A stretch of DNA of 64,000 bases from Alphaproteobacteria bacterium. GTDB taxonomy: Bacteria; Pseudomonadota; Alphaproteobacteria; Sphingomonadales; Sphingomonadaceae. This document shows positions 41,401 through 50,789 of the stretch, piece by piece. How positions within the stretch are numbered: the first letter of the stretch is position 1; every line of letters starts with the position of its first letter. The notes under the pieces are model-generated. The model was not told the origin of the DNA. It did no database searches and was given only the letters and a program-made list of their open reading frames with translations. The position numbers and the translations under genes were made by a program. Where the stretch lies: positions 1-64,000 of the forward strand of contig JAGWWF010000007.1 of assembly GCA_018970445.1 (NCBI GenBank). Reading direction: 5' to 3'.

Positions 41401-41623
41401 CTGGCCAGTGCCCGACGCCTTCGATGCCACCCGCACGCTGATCACCGGCCTGTTCAGCGACGTTGGCCGCATCAGCGTTGGCGAAGCGCTGCGCCGGTCG
41501 CAGGTGCGGATGATGGATGTTCCGGAAACCTCGCATCCCTATTACTGGTCAGGCTTTGCCATTGTGGGTGACGCAGCCAAGCCATTGATGTCGCTGCAGA
41601 CTGCGCAAGGGTTGGGCAAGTAG
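38450..41623 (+). CDS. Secreted CHAT-domain (caspase-fold) protein with TPR-like region
   Basis: A 1057-residue protein. Residues 1-27 (HWLALAGSGLLLLPAAARA) form a signal peptide. A Cys-containing N-terminal part (30-180) is unassigned. Residues about 180-620 are Ala-rich helices that look like degenerate TPRs. A polyproline linker lies at about 785-835. The C-terminal CHAT domain (about 640-1050, broken by that linker) has H892 in HFATHG and C941 in LSACDTAG, the expected catalytic dyad, followed by FVGAGARAVIASHWPV. GGGAGGG at 38438-38444 serves a triple ATG (38450, 38453, 38456) overlapping the tpsA stop, so synthesis is coupled to the giant exoprotein. A periplasmic or surface protease acting on that protein is an inference. 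Confidence 0.88.
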   Translation: MMMRPQFRHWLALAGSGLLLLPAAARAESLALADSFRIGNAGVLCTGQVQVADPVLKGLFDRAYRVVCRDAAQPVGSLYALRGGAPPLPSGCPASAPATLAGLPGVMASRCTVDGLVRVRLSVQRGKTLFIAEGLAGYGSALELGLKSLVADAPVVGTVDVAATEAGDPAAFARIQAGSLEPAQALAEAYLRNNAASFAEAAEFFDLLVERSRRGAAGFTRSAEYLANQGLQQSNLSRFAEAGRLFARATQALDGSDPVASRLVRNALAQHALNQRQPAAALAVLARPVSGNVGTTDLARVAQGYIDVPLAQRLNTDDRALRALGSGSTLLSPEERATILDGQALYLRGVALAAGGDLATAQGALVQAQRALTQVRAGRVLSILWLRAGVASELARVAEANGQAQAAQAAMAEAVSLTAAQFPQSAALLAQQARQAALLARQGQADSAASLYRAVVKAAPDTPGAGQVLGPLLEPWLALLAARGDAAAAADMFDAAQILVRPGVAQTQAVLARELSAGSDEAAGLFRQSITLSRDLVRAQVDLERLQQVDAPNALEQEQLAALREKVAALGRDQTAVLARLADYPRFRSVSGGSVTLASLQQALKGDEAYLKQVVLGDQSYVLLVGANRASVHKVAATTAELGQLVKTIRDSVVIFENGRPTTYPFDAVAARRLAQLVLGPADGPGTSAVLASRHLIVEPDGALLQLPFNLLITADDGLAAYQARQDDPNADAFDARGLAWLGRDRIVSTATSPRAFIDVRRLAASRAGNAYLGLGDNAIPAQALPPVLPPLPPPAPPAPRQGKGQKAAPVVAIAAPLPVVPPPPPPLPPRDECDWPLAEWAHPISPLELRLAADLLKSAGSAVETQSSFTDTAMLARRDLRNYKVLHFATHGLVTAPRPECPARPALLTSFGGEGTDGLLSFREIFDLSLDADTIILSACDTAGAATASATREAGITTGGNFALDGLVRAFVGAGARAVIASHWPVPDAFDATRTLITGLFSDVGRISVGEALRRSQVRMMDVPETSHPYYWSGFAIVGDAAKPLMSLQTAQGLGK

Positions 41624-41624
41624 G

Positions 41625-41714
41625 TGGCGGACAGAGTGGGATTCGAACCCACGGTGAGGTTTCCCCCACGGCGGTTTTCAAGACCGCTGCCTTAAACCAC
41701 TCGGCCATCTGTCC
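41625..41714 (-). tRNA. tRNA-Ser (anticodon TGA)
   Basis: Read on the minus strand the gene begins GGACAGATGGCCGAGTGG and ends with TCTGTCC, discriminator G and an encoded CCA. The 7-bp acceptor stem is perfect. The anticodon loop CTTGAAA has anticodon TGA, a long variable arm (GTGGGGGAAACCTCAC) marks a serine tRNA, and the T arm has GTTCGAATC. It lies one base beyond the stop of the convergent CHAT gene. Confidence 0.97.
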
Positions 41715-41747
41715 ACGGAGCGGCGTAGTGGTTTGCGGGCCAGAAGG

Positions 41748-42353
41748 TCAAGTCACGTTGTGCGGACGCACTGCTCGCAGGGCGGTCGGGCTGCGGCCGT
41801 AGCGGGCGGCGATCACCTCGTTGAAACGGCGCAGTGAGGAAAAGCCAGACTGGTGGGCGATCTCGATCATTGCCAAATCCGTGCGTGCAATCAATTGCAT
41901 GGCCCGCTGTACGCGGCGGGTTTGCGCCACTTCGATGGGCGATGCGCCCAGATGCTGGCGGAACAGGCGGCCAAGGTGGCGCGGACCAACGCCGCAGCGG
42001 CTGGCCAGTCGTTCAACCGTCCCTTCACCATCCAGAGCACCCTCGTCGATCAGGCGGCAAGCACGTTCCACGGTGGTGCGGGTGCCATTCCAGGCCGGAC
42101 AGAAGGGCGCCGATTCCGGCCGGCATTTCAGGCAGGGACGGTATCCCGCCCGTTCACAGGCTGCTGCACTGGGAAAGAAGCTGATGTTGCGGGCAAGTGG
42201 CGGCCGCACCCGACAGACAGGCCTGCAATAGATTCCGGTGGTCTTCACCGCGATGAAGAACAGCCCATCAAAAGCCGGATCACGCGCCAGACGGGCGGCA
42301 TCCATCGTTGCGAAATCGAGGCTGTGGTCCATGGGGGCAAACTGGGCATGCAT
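41748..42353 (-). CDS. Ada metal-binding / AraC-type regulator (AdaA-like)
   Basis: A 201-residue protein. The N-terminal part is the Ada zinc-binding domain with the four cysteines in TTGIYCRPVCRVRPP and GYRPCLKCRPE; in Ada one such Cys accepts methyl groups from phosphotriesters. The C-terminal part is an AraC-type double HTH (VERLASRCGVGPRHLGRLFRQ and EIAHQSGFSSLRRFNEVIAARYG). There is no methyltransferase or AlkA domain, so it resembles AdaA of Bacillus more than E. coli Ada. It probably senses methylation damage and activates repair genes, none of which is adjacent. ATG 42353 is a guess; ATG 42332 is the alternative, and neither has a clear ribosome-binding site. Confidence 0.85.
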   Translation of the reverse strand: MHAQFAPMDHSLDFATMDAARLARDPAFDGLFFIAVKTTGIYCRPVCRVRPPLARNISFFPSAAACERAGYRPCLKCRPESAPFCPAWNGTRTTVERACRLIDEGALDGEGTVERLASRCGVGPRHLGRLFRQHLGASPIEVAQTRRVQRAMQLIARTDLAMIEIAHQSGFSSLRRFNEVIAARYGRSPTALRAVRPHNVT

Positions 42354-42508
42354 GGCGCGCAGGATAACCCCACCCGCAGCCAGCGGCCAGCCGTGCCGCA
42401 AAGACCATGGCCGATTTCCGCTGGAATGCACTGTTCCCTGGCGCGAAGCATGCGCCGGCTTTGCACGAACCTTCCAATGGCTGGCGCGGCACGCTATGGC
42501 ATCGTTGC

Positions 42509-43855
42509 ATGAGCAGCACGCAACAGCGCCGCTATTTCGGCACCGATGGCATTCGTGGCCTGACGAACACGACACCGATGACCGCCGCCATCGCAATGCA
42601 GGTTGGCCAGGCTGCGGCCCGACATTTTCTGCGGGGCCAGCATCTGCATCGCGTGGTGATCGGCAAGGACACGCGCCTGTCTGGCTATATGATGGAATCG
42701 GCGCTGACGGCCGGTTTCACCAGTGTGGGCATGGATGTGACCCTGTTGGGGCCAATGCCCACGCCGGCTGTGGCGATGCTCACCCGTTCGATGCGCGCCG
42801 ATCTGGGCGTGATGATTTCGGCAAGCCACAACCCGTTTCACGACAATGGCATCAAGCTGTTTGGGCCGGATGGCTATAAATTGTCGGACGAGGACGAGGC
42901 CGCGATCGAGCGATTGCTTGACGAGGATATCCCGCTGGCCGAACCGCGCGCGATCGGCCGGGCGCGGCGCATCGATGATGCGCAAGGCCGCTATATCCAT
43001 TTTGCCAAGGCGAGCTTTCCCGAACATCTGCGCCTTGATGGCCTGAAGATCGTGATCGATTGCGCCCATGGTGCGGCCTACAAGGTGGCGCCGGCGGCGC
43101 TGTGGGAACTGGGCGCCGAAGTGATTGCGATCGGCGTGTCGCCCGATGGCTTCAACGTGAACGACAAGGTCGGCTCCACCCATCCCAAGGCGTTGCAGTT
43201 GAAGGTGCTGGAAACCGGTGCAGATATCGGAATTGCACTGGATGGTGATGCCGATCGGCTAATCGTGGTGGATGAACGCGGCCAGGTGGTGGATGGCGAT
43301 CAGCTGATGGCACTGATCACCGCCCGCGCTGCTGAGGCTGGCACGTTGAAGGGGGGCGCGCTGGTCGCCACTGTCATGTCCAATCTGGGGCTGGAGCGGT
43401 TTCTGACGGCCCGTGGCGTGGGGCTGCACCGGGCGGCGGTGGGCGATCGGCACGTGCTGGAGCTGATGCGGGAACGGGGCTGCAACCTGGGCGGTGAGCA
43501 ATCCGGCCATATCATCCTGGCCGATCATGCCACCACCGGCGATGGGCTGGTGGCGGCGCTGCAGGTGCTGGCGGCTCTGGTGGCCAGTGGAAAGCCGGCC
43601 AGCGAATTGCTGCATCTGTTTGATCCCCTGCCACAATTGTTGAAGAATGTCCGCTTCAAGGGCGGCGCGCCACTGGATGCAGCGAGCGTGAAGCTTGCCA
43701 TCGCCGCAGCCGAGGCGGCGTTGGCCGGCACTGGCCGCCTGCTGATCCGCAAGAGCGGCACCGAGCCGCTGATCCGCGTGATGGCCGAAGGCGAGGACCG
43801 GGCGCTGGTGACCCGCGTGGTCGACGATGTATGCGCGGCGGTGGCGGCGGCCTGA
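42509..43855 (+). CDS. glmM: Phosphoglucosamine mutase
   Basis: A 448-residue enzyme that turns glucosamine-6-phosphate into glucosamine-1-phosphate for UDP-GlcNAc, feeding peptidoglycan and lipid A. The N-terminus [14 protein letters not shown] is typical. The phosphoserine loop [17 protein letters not shown] carries the catalytic Ser at about 106, the metal loop DGDADRLIV is intact, the sugar loop is GGEQSGHII and the phosphate loop is [15 protein letters not shown] 42509 places [10 protein letters not shown] as in homologues; the longer frame from 42407 is not conserved. The stop overlaps the next gene (TGATG). Confidence 0.97.
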   Translation: MSSTQQRRYFGTDGIRGLTNTTPMTAAIAMQVGQAAARHFLRGQHLHRVVIGKDTRLSGYMMESALTAGFTSVGMDVTLLGPMPTPAVAMLTRSMRADLGVMISASHNPFHDNGIKLFGPDGYKLSDEDEAAIERLLDEDIPLAEPRAIGRARRIDDAQGRYIHFAKASFPEHLRLDGLKIVIDCAHGAAYKVAPAALWELGAEVIAIGVSPDGFNVNDKVGSTHPKALQLKVLETGADIGIALDGDADRLIVVDERGQVVDGDQLMALITARAAEAGTLKGGALVATVMSNLGLERFLTARGVGLHRAAVGDRHVLELMRERGCNLGGEQSGHIILADHATTGDGLVAALQVLAALVASGKPASELLHLFDPLPQLLKNVRFKGGAPLDAASVKLAIAAAEAALAGTGRLLIRKSGTEPLIRVMAEGEDRALVTRVVDDVCAAVAAA

Positions 43856-44082
43856 TGCTGGCATTGCGCCCGGATTGCGAACGTTGCGGCGTGAATTTGC
43901 CGCCGGATCAGGCTGGCGCCCATATCTGTTCGTTCGAATGCAGCTTCTGCAACGATTGCGCCGCGGGGCCGCTGGCCGGGTGCTGCCCCAACTGCGGCGG
44001 CGATCTGCAGCCGCGGCCGTTGCGGGTGGGGGCGGCGCTGGCCCGCTTTCCGGCGTCGGTGGAGCGCAGGCATGGCCGCTAG
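43855..44082 (+). CDS. DUF1272 zinc-ribbon-like small protein
   Basis: A 75-residue protein of unknown function. It matches DUF1272 over its first 60 residues: LRPDCERCGVNLPPD, ICSFECSFCNDCA and CCPNCGGDLQPRP. The paired cysteines suggest zinc binding. The start overlaps the glmM stop (TGATG) and the end overlaps thiD by 11 bases, so it belongs to the glmM-thiD-rnhB unit. Confidence 0.85.
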   Translation: MLALRPDCERCGVNLPPDQAGAHICSFECSFCNDCAAGPLAGCCPNCGGDLQPRPLRVGAALARFPASVERRHGR

Positions 44083-45241
44083 AATCCTGTCAATCGCCGG
44101 GTCCGACAGTGGCGGCGGTGCTGGAATCCAGGCTGATATCAAGACGATAACAGCGCTGGACGGCTTTGCCATGACCGCGGTGACGGCGGTGACGGTGCAG
44201 AATACATGTGATGTGAGCGCCATCCACATGGTGCCGCCAGACATCGTGGCCGCGCAGATCAGGGCGGTGATCGGCGATATCGGTGTGGATGCGATCAAGA
44301 TCGGCATGCTGGGCGATGCCGCCACGATGGTGGCGGTGGCCGATGCGCTGGCCGGGGTGCGGGTGCCGATCGTGCTGGATCCGGTGATGATCGCCAGCAG
44401 CGGCGCGGCGCTGGTGGACGAGGAGGCGCTGTGGACGCTGATGGAGCGGCTGGTGCCGATGGCCAGCGTCATCACGCCCAACCTGCCCGAACTGGTGGCC
44501 CTGACCGAGACCGAGGTGGACGACGCGGCCGACATGTTGCTGGCCGCGCAGGAGCTGCTCAACGCCGGGCCCAGGGCGGTGCTGGCCAAGGGCGGGCATC
44601 TGGAGGGTGACCGGCTGACCGACTGGCTGGTGACGCGCCATGATCATCGCGGCTTCACCGATGCCCGCATCCCCACACCGCACAACCATGGTTCCGGCTG
44701 CACCTTGTCGGCGGCGCTGGCCTGCGGGCTGGGGCAGGGGCTGTCGCTGGTGGAGGCGACCAGCCGGGCCCGGCTGTTCGTGCGGCTGGCGTTGTTGAAT
44801 GCGCCGGGCCTGGGGCAGGGGATCGGGCCGATGGGGCAGTTCCGGGTGGTGAATGATGCCACCGCCCCCGGCCCGGTGCTGAACCAGATCACCGTGCCGG
44901 CCACCGATCACGCCGCGTCGCTGGGCTTTTACCGGGCGCTGGGCCTGCGCCTGATCGTCGACAGCCCGCAGGAAGGCTATGCCCGGTTCGAGGCCGGCAA
45001 TGGTGTCACCCTGTCGATCCATGCCGGGGATGGCGTGGCGGGCGGCGCCACCATCTATCTGGAATCGTTGCGGCTGGATGCCTGGGTGGCCGAACTGGCG
45101 GCGGCCGGGCTGGTGTTCGAACAATTGCCGCGGGATGAAGATTGGCTGTGGCGCGAGGCGCGGCTGCGCGATCCCGCCGGCAATCGCATCTGCCTTTATG
45201 CCGCCGGCACGGCGCGGCGGTTCCCTCCGTGGCGGGTCTGA
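44072..45241 (+). CDS. thiD: Hydroxymethylpyrimidine (phosphate) kinase fused to a VOC domain
   Basis: A 389-residue protein. Residues 1-262 are a full ThiD, which phosphorylates HMP and HMP-P for thiamine synthesis: [34 protein letters not shown] and [12 protein letters not shown] with catalytic Cys at about 210. ThiD normally ends near residue 265. Here a glyoxalase/VOC domain follows in frame (about 270-389: [55 protein letters not shown]), with a metal-ligand-like His/Glu pattern that is incomplete. The VOC substrate is unknown. It overlaps DUF1272 upstream and rnhB downstream. Confidence 0.92.
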   Translation: MAARILSIAGSDSGGGAGIQADIKTITALDGFAMTAVTAVTVQNTCDVSAIHMVPPDIVAAQIRAVIGDIGVDAIKIGMLGDAATMVAVADALAGVRVPIVLDPVMIASSGAALVDEEALWTLMERLVPMASVITPNLPELVALTETEVDDAADMLLAAQELLNAGPRAVLAKGGHLEGDRLTDWLVTRHDHRGFTDARIPTPHNHGSGCTLSAALACGLGQGLSLVEATSRARLFVRLALLNAPGLGQGIGPMGQFRVVNDATAPGPVLNQITVPATDHAASLGFYRALGLRLIVDSPQEGYARFEAGNGVTLSIHAGDGVAGGATIYLESLRLDAWVAELAAAGLVFEQLPRDEDWLWREARLRDPAGNRICLYAAGTARRFPPWRV

Positions 45242-45802
45242 TCGCCGGGGTGGACGAAGCCGGGCGGGGCCCCTGGGCGGGGCCGGTGGTGGCGGCGGCC
45301 GTGATCCTGCGCGGGATGGTGCCAACTGGCTTGAATGACAGCAAGAAATTGAGCGCGAAGCGGCGCGAGGCGCTGCATGCGGCGCTGCTGGCCAGCGACT
45401 GCGCGATTGGCGTGGGCCAGGCCAGCGTGGCCGAGATCGATGCCCTGAACATCCTGCAGGCCAATCATCTGGCCATGACACGGGCGGTGGCGGCGCTGGG
45501 CCAAGTGCCTGATCTTGTTCTGGTTGACGGCAATCGCCTGCCGCCATGGCATTGGCCTTCGCGGGCCATTGTGGGCGGCGACGGGCTGGAACCGGCGATT
45601 TCGGCGGCCTCCATCATCGCCAAGGTGACGCGGGACCGGATCATGGCCGCACTGGATGCCGATCATCCCGGTTATGGCTGGGCGCGCAACCAGGGCTATG
45701 GCACCGCCGCCCATGCCCAGGCGCTGGCCCTGCTGGGCCCGACACCGCATCACCGCCGCAGCTTTGCCCCGGTGAAACGGGCCATGGCGGATCTTTCGCG
45801 GT

Positions 45803-45804
<2 letters not shown>
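45229..45804 (+). CDS. rnhB: Ribonuclease HII
   Basis: A 191-residue enzyme that nicks at ribonucleotides in DNA and degrades RNA-DNA hybrids. [21 protein letters not shown] holds the first catalytic Asp-Glu pair, LVLVDGN the next Asp, and the [14 protein letters not shown] block the last acidic region. [17 protein letters not shown] is also typical. GTG 45229 puts the start just before [10 protein letters not shown] and overlaps thiD by 13 bases. The stop codon lies inside the first GANTC site of the ccrM upstream cluster. Confidence 0.95.
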
Positions 45805-47151
<1,347 letters not shown>

Positions 47152-47524
47152 CGCCTGGCACACCCGATTTCGGGCGGAATATCTGAAATCTGCATGTGAA
47201 AGAGCATGGCCATGGTGCCAGTTTGTGGCCGTGTAGGACAGCGCCGCCATCAAAGCACTGATATATAACAAAATCGCTCAACCGATTCCGGCGGAACGGC
47301 CGCTGTTCGGTGATTCGAGGCCCGGTTTGGCGTGGCAGAAATGCCAGCATCTGTGCCCGCATTCTGGCGCGCGGTGGCGGCACCCCGTGCACTGGTGGCG
47401 GCGGTTCCGGTGCGGGTGGCCGCTGGCGGACACCGCCGAAAACGACAGCGATTCTGCCGCACCCCTTGCGGCCGCCGTGTTGAGGGGATAGGCCACCGCC
47501 CATCCGCATTGATGGGAGTGAGTG
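47152..47524. other. Intergenic region before the M13 peptidase gene
   Basis: This 373-bp gap has no convincing gene. It has an AT-rich patch (ATATATAAC around 47261-47269) that could hold a -10 element, though no matching -35 was found, and three GATTC sites (47284, 47312 and 47450). A small frame starting at 47332 overlaps the peptidase and has no recognisable family. Confidence 0.5.
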
Positions 47525-49552
47525 ATGCGCGCGTTTCTGATTTCGGCCAGCCTGTTGGCGCTGGCTGCCCCGGCACTGGCCGCCGACACCAGGCCGCAGA
47601 TCGGCAGTTTCGGCTTTGATGTCGCCGGCATGGACACCAGCGTGAAGCCCGGCGATGATTTCATGGCCTATTCCGCCGGCAAATATCTGAACGGCCTGGA
47701 AATCCCGGCCGACAAGACCAATTTCGGCATGTTCACCAAGCTGCGTGACCTGAGCCAGGAACGCACCCGCATCATCATCGAAAAGGCCGCCGCCAGCAGC
47801 GGCGCGCCGGGCAGCGAAGCCCAGAAGGTGGGCGATTTCTTTGCCAGTTTCATGGATGAAGCCGCCATCGAGGCCAAGGGCATCGCGGTGCTGAAGCCGG
47901 AACTGGATGCGATTGCCGCCATCCAGACCAAGGCCGATCTGGCCGAAGCCCTGGGCCGCAACCTGCGCCTGGGCGTGGGCGGCCCGATCGGCATGGGCGT
48001 TGGCCCCGATCGCAAGAATCCGGATCGCTTTGTGGTGCAGGGCGGCCAGGGCGGCCTGGGCCTGCCCGACCGGGATTATTATCTTGACGAGAAGAACCCG
48101 GCCTTTGCCAACGCGCGCACCAAGTACAAGGCCTATGTGGCCACCATGCTGGGGCTGGCCGGCTTTGACAATGCCGCCGCGCGCGCCGAAGCGATCTTTG
48201 CGCTGGAAACCCAGATCGCCAAGATCCAGTGGACCCGCGTGGAGCGGCGCCAGGCCGACAAGACCTATAATCCGGTGCCGGTGGCGGCCATGGCCACGCA
48301 GTTTCCGGGGCTGGACTGGGCGCGCTTCATCGCCGGCACCACCATTCCGGTGGCGGGCGAGGTGATCATTTCCACGCCCAGCGCGCTGGCCGGCACCGCC
48401 GCCATCATCGGCAGCGCCGATCTGGCGGTGTGGAAGGATTATCTGGCCTTCCTGACCGTGCGCGATGCCGCCCCGGTGCTGCCCAAGGCGTTTGTGGACG
48501 CCAATTTCGACATGTACAGCCGCACGCTGGGCGGCCAGCCCGAACAGCAGCCGCGCTGGAAGCGGGGGGTGGATTTCACCTCCGGCGTGCTGGGCGAGGC
48601 GCTGGGCAAGCTGTATGTGGCCGAATATTTCCCGCCGGCGGCCAAGGCCAAGGCCGATGAGCTGGTGAAGAACATCATCGCCGCCATGGATGCCCGCCTG
48701 GCCAATCTGGCCTGGATGGACCCCAAGACCCGCGCCGCCGCCCGCGAAAAGCTGGCCGCCTTCCGGCCCAAGATCGGTTTCCCCGACAAGTGGCAGGATT
48801 ATTCGGCGCTGGAGATCGTGCGCGGCGATGCCATGGGCAATTTCCGCCGGGCCGCCGCCTTTGAATTCAATGATGGCGTGGCCAAGCTGAACAAGCCGGT
48901 GGATCGCGGCGAATGGTTCATGACGCCGATGACGGTGAACGCCTATGCCAACCCGACCTGGAACGAGATCGTGTTCCCGGCCGCCATCCTGCAACCGCCG
49001 TTCTTTGATCCCAATGCCGATGATGCGATCAACTATGCCGCCATCGGCGCGGTGATCGGCCATGAAATCACCCATCATTTCGACGATCAGGGCCGCAAGT
49101 ATGACAAGACCGGCCGCCTGGCCGATTGGTGGACGGCCGAGGATGTGGCGCGCTTCAAGGCCGGCACCGACAAGGTGGTGGCGCAATATGGCGCCTATGA
49201 ACCGGTGGCCGGCAGACGCGTGAACGGCGAGCTGACGCTGGGCGAGAACATGGCCGATCTGGCCGGCATCACCATCGCCTGGGATGCCTGGCAGCGCAGC
49301 CTGAACGGCAGGAAGCCGAAGAAGATCGACGGCTTCACCGGCGAACAGCGCTTCTTCCTGGGCTTTTCCCAGGTGTGGCGGCAGAAATATCGCGATGCCT
49401 CGCTGTTGCAGCAGCTGGTGACCGATCCGCACACGCCGGGTCATTTCCGCCCCTATGTCGTGCGCAACATCGATGCCTGGTACAAGGCGTTTGACGTGAA
49501 GCCGGGCGAGAAGCTGTATCTGAAGCCGGAAGAGCGGATCAAGGTGTGGTAA
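47525..49552 (+). CDS. M13-family zinc metallopeptidase (PepO/neprilysin-like), exported
   Basis: A 675-residue protein with a signal peptide (AFLISASLLALAAPALAA). It shows the M13 features: the N-terminal DVAGMDTSVKPGDDFMAYSAGKYL, NAYANPTWNEIVFPAAILQPPFFD (substrate-binding NAYAN-type motif), HEITH zinc ligands at 513-517 with HHFDDQG, and ENMAD with the third ligand E574. The C-terminal HTPGHFRPYVVRNIDAWYKAFDV is also typical, and the length fits the family. It would cut short peptides in the periplasm. ATG 47525 follows GGGAGTGAGTG. The stop overlaps the folP start. Confidence 0.95.
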   Translation: MRAFLISASLLALAAPALAADTRPQIGSFGFDVAGMDTSVKPGDDFMAYSAGKYLNGLEIPADKTNFGMFTKLRDLSQERTRIIIEKAAASSGAPGSEAQKVGDFFASFMDEAAIEAKGIAVLKPELDAIAAIQTKADLAEALGRNLRLGVGGPIGMGVGPDRKNPDRFVVQGGQGGLGLPDRDYYLDEKNPAFANARTKYKAYVATMLGLAGFDNAAARAEAIFALETQIAKIQWTRVERRQADKTYNPVPVAAMATQFPGLDWARFIAGTTIPVAGEVIISTPSALAGTAAIIGSADLAVWKDYLAFLTVRDAAPVLPKAFVDANFDMYSRTLGGQPEQQPRWKRGVDFTSGVLGEALGKLYVAEYFPPAAKAKADELVKNIIAAMDARLANLAWMDPKTRAAAREKLAAFRPKIGFPDKWQDYSALEIVRGDAMGNFRRAAAFEFNDGVAKLNKPVDRGEWFMTPMTVNAYANPTWNEIVFPAAILQPPFFDPNADDAINYAAIGAVIGHEITHHFDDQGRKYDKTGRLADWWTAEDVARFKAGTDKVVAQYGAYEPVAGRRVNGELTLGENMADLAGITIAWDAWQRSLNGRKPKKIDGFTGEQRFFLGFSQVWRQKYRDASLLQQLVTDPHTPGHFRPYVVRNIDAWYKAFDVKPGEKLYLKPEERIKVW

Positions 49553-50538
49553 GACGTTATTATCGCCCGATCATTTCTGAACAAGAGGGGCTGCCGCTTG
49601 CCGGTGGCCCCTTTTGCTTTGCCCGCGCCGAGGTGCTGACACGGGCCGGCAGCGAAGGGCTGATCCCGGCCGAAGCGGTGCCGGCCGACTGGCTGGAGCG
49701 GCTGACGCGGCCGCGGCCGCTGCTGGCGCGGCCTGGCGGTGGTTCGCTGCCGCTGGTGATGGGAATCCTGAATGTCACGCCGGACAGTTTTTCCGATGGT
49801 GGCCGGCACGAAGATCCTGGCCGGGCGGTGGCGGCGGCGCGCGCGATGCGGGCCGCGGGCGCGGCGATCATCGATGTCGGGGCCGAATCCACCCGGCCCG
49901 GCGCCCGCGAACTGGCGGTTGCCGACGAACTGGCGCGGTTGCAGGCCATCATGCCGGCGCTGGCCGGGCTGAACTGGTCGATCGACACGCGCAAGGCCGG
50001 GGTGATGCAGGCCGCGCTGGCCGCCGGGGCCGGGCTGGTGAATGATGTCAGCGCGCTTTGCCATGATCCGGCCGCGCTGGCGCTGGTGGCGCAGGCGGGC
50101 GTGCCGGTGGTGCTGATGCACCACCAGGGCACGCCGGAAACGATGCAGCAGGCCCCGCACTATGGCCATGTGCTGTTGGACGTGTTCGACTGGCTGGAGG
50201 GGCGGATTGCCGCAGTGGTGGCCGGCGGCGTGGCGGCCGATGCCATCATCGCCGATCCCGGCATCGGCTTTGGCAAGGGGCTGGCGCACAACCGGGCGTT
50301 GTTGCAGGGTCTGGCGCTGCTGCACGGGCTGGGCGTGCCGATCCTGCTGGGGGCCAGCCGCAAGTCGTTGATTGGCAAGCTTTCGGCCGATGAGCCGGTG
50401 GAACGGCGGCTGCCCGGCAGCCTGGCCCTGGCACTGGCCGGGGCCAATGCGGGCGTGCAGATGATCCGGGTGCATGATGTGCCCGAAACGGTTCAGGCCC
50501 TCACACTTTGGGCCGCCGCGCATCCCTGTCTGGGCTGA
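49546..50538 (+). CDS. folP: Dihydropteroate synthase
   Basis: A 330-residue enzyme that joins p-aminobenzoate to the pterin pyrophosphate in folate synthesis. The core is intact: GILNVTPDSFSDGG, DVGAESTRPGA, SIDTRK, NDVSAL, DPGIGFGKG and LLGASRKSLIG. About 65 extra N-terminal residues (LPLAGGPFCFARAEVL and so on) precede the TIM barrel. The GTG start at 49546 overlaps the peptidase stop by 7 bases; a later start would shorten only that extension. Confidence 0.93.
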   Translation: MVRRYYRPIISEQEGLPLAGGPFCFARAEVLTRAGSEGLIPAEAVPADWLERLTRPRPLLARPGGGSLPLVMGILNVTPDSFSDGGRHEDPGRAVAAARAMRAAGAAIIDVGAESTRPGARELAVADELARLQAIMPALAGLNWSIDTRKAGVMQAALAAGAGLVNDVSALCHDPAALALVAQAGVPVVLMHHQGTPETMQQAPHYGHVLLDVFDWLEGRIAAVVAGGVAADAIIADPGIGFGKGLAHNRALLQGLALLHGLGVPILLGASRKSLIGKLSADEPVERRLPGSLALALAGANAGVQMIRVHDVPETVQALTLWAAAHPCLG

Positions 50539-50553
50539 CAGGGCTTCTGCCCC

Positions 50554-50582
50554 TTCACAGCCGCGCCCAGTGCCGCTAACAG
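50554..50582 (+). promoter_or_regulatory. Candidate promoter of the oxidase subunit IV / pnt operon
   Basis: TTCACAG (50554-50560) is followed after 14 bases by GCTAACAG (50575-50582). The spacing and -10 match those seen before rpsB and pyrH. Confidence 0.45.
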
Positions 50583-50643
50583 GCAGAGGCAGCCTTTGCG
50601 GCAGTGCAACGTGACAACGCAATTTTTGAGGGTCTCGCCAGCC

Positions 50644-50769
50644 ATGGCCAGCAACAATCATCCGATGGACGGTCACAAATCGACCTATTCCGGCTTTACC
50701 GCCGCCACCAAGTGGGGAACCATCGTGATCGTCACCGTGGTGATCGCGCTCTATATCTTCCTGGTCTGA
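50644..50769 (+). CDS. aa3-type cytochrome c oxidase subunit IV (41 residues)
   Basis: A very short membrane protein. It begins MASNNHPMDGHKSTYSGFT, then AATKWGTIVIVTVVIALYIFLV, a single transmembrane helix. This layout (polar N-terminus, a short F-x-x-x-x-x-W segment, one helix) matches the bacterial aa3-oxidase subunit IV family (COX4_pro_2). It packs against the oxidase core. The core oxidase genes are not here; in related genomes this small gene also sits next to the transhydrogenase genes. It ends 20 bases before pntA. Confidence 0.8.
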   Translation: MASNNHPMDGHKSTYSGFTAATKWGTIVIVTVVIALYIFLV

Positions 50770-50789
50770 TCGATCAATCGGGGGCGGCC

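Noticed and set aside
13249-41714. A genomic island inserted at tRNA-Ser.
   Set aside because: No integrase is present, and no copy of the tRNA 3' end was found near 13.2 kb. The base and codon use of the operon is like the rest apart from its repeats.
47332-47619. A 95-codon frame upstream of the M13 peptidase.
   Set aside because: It overlaps the peptidase start in another frame, has no family match and no ribosome-binding site that stands out.
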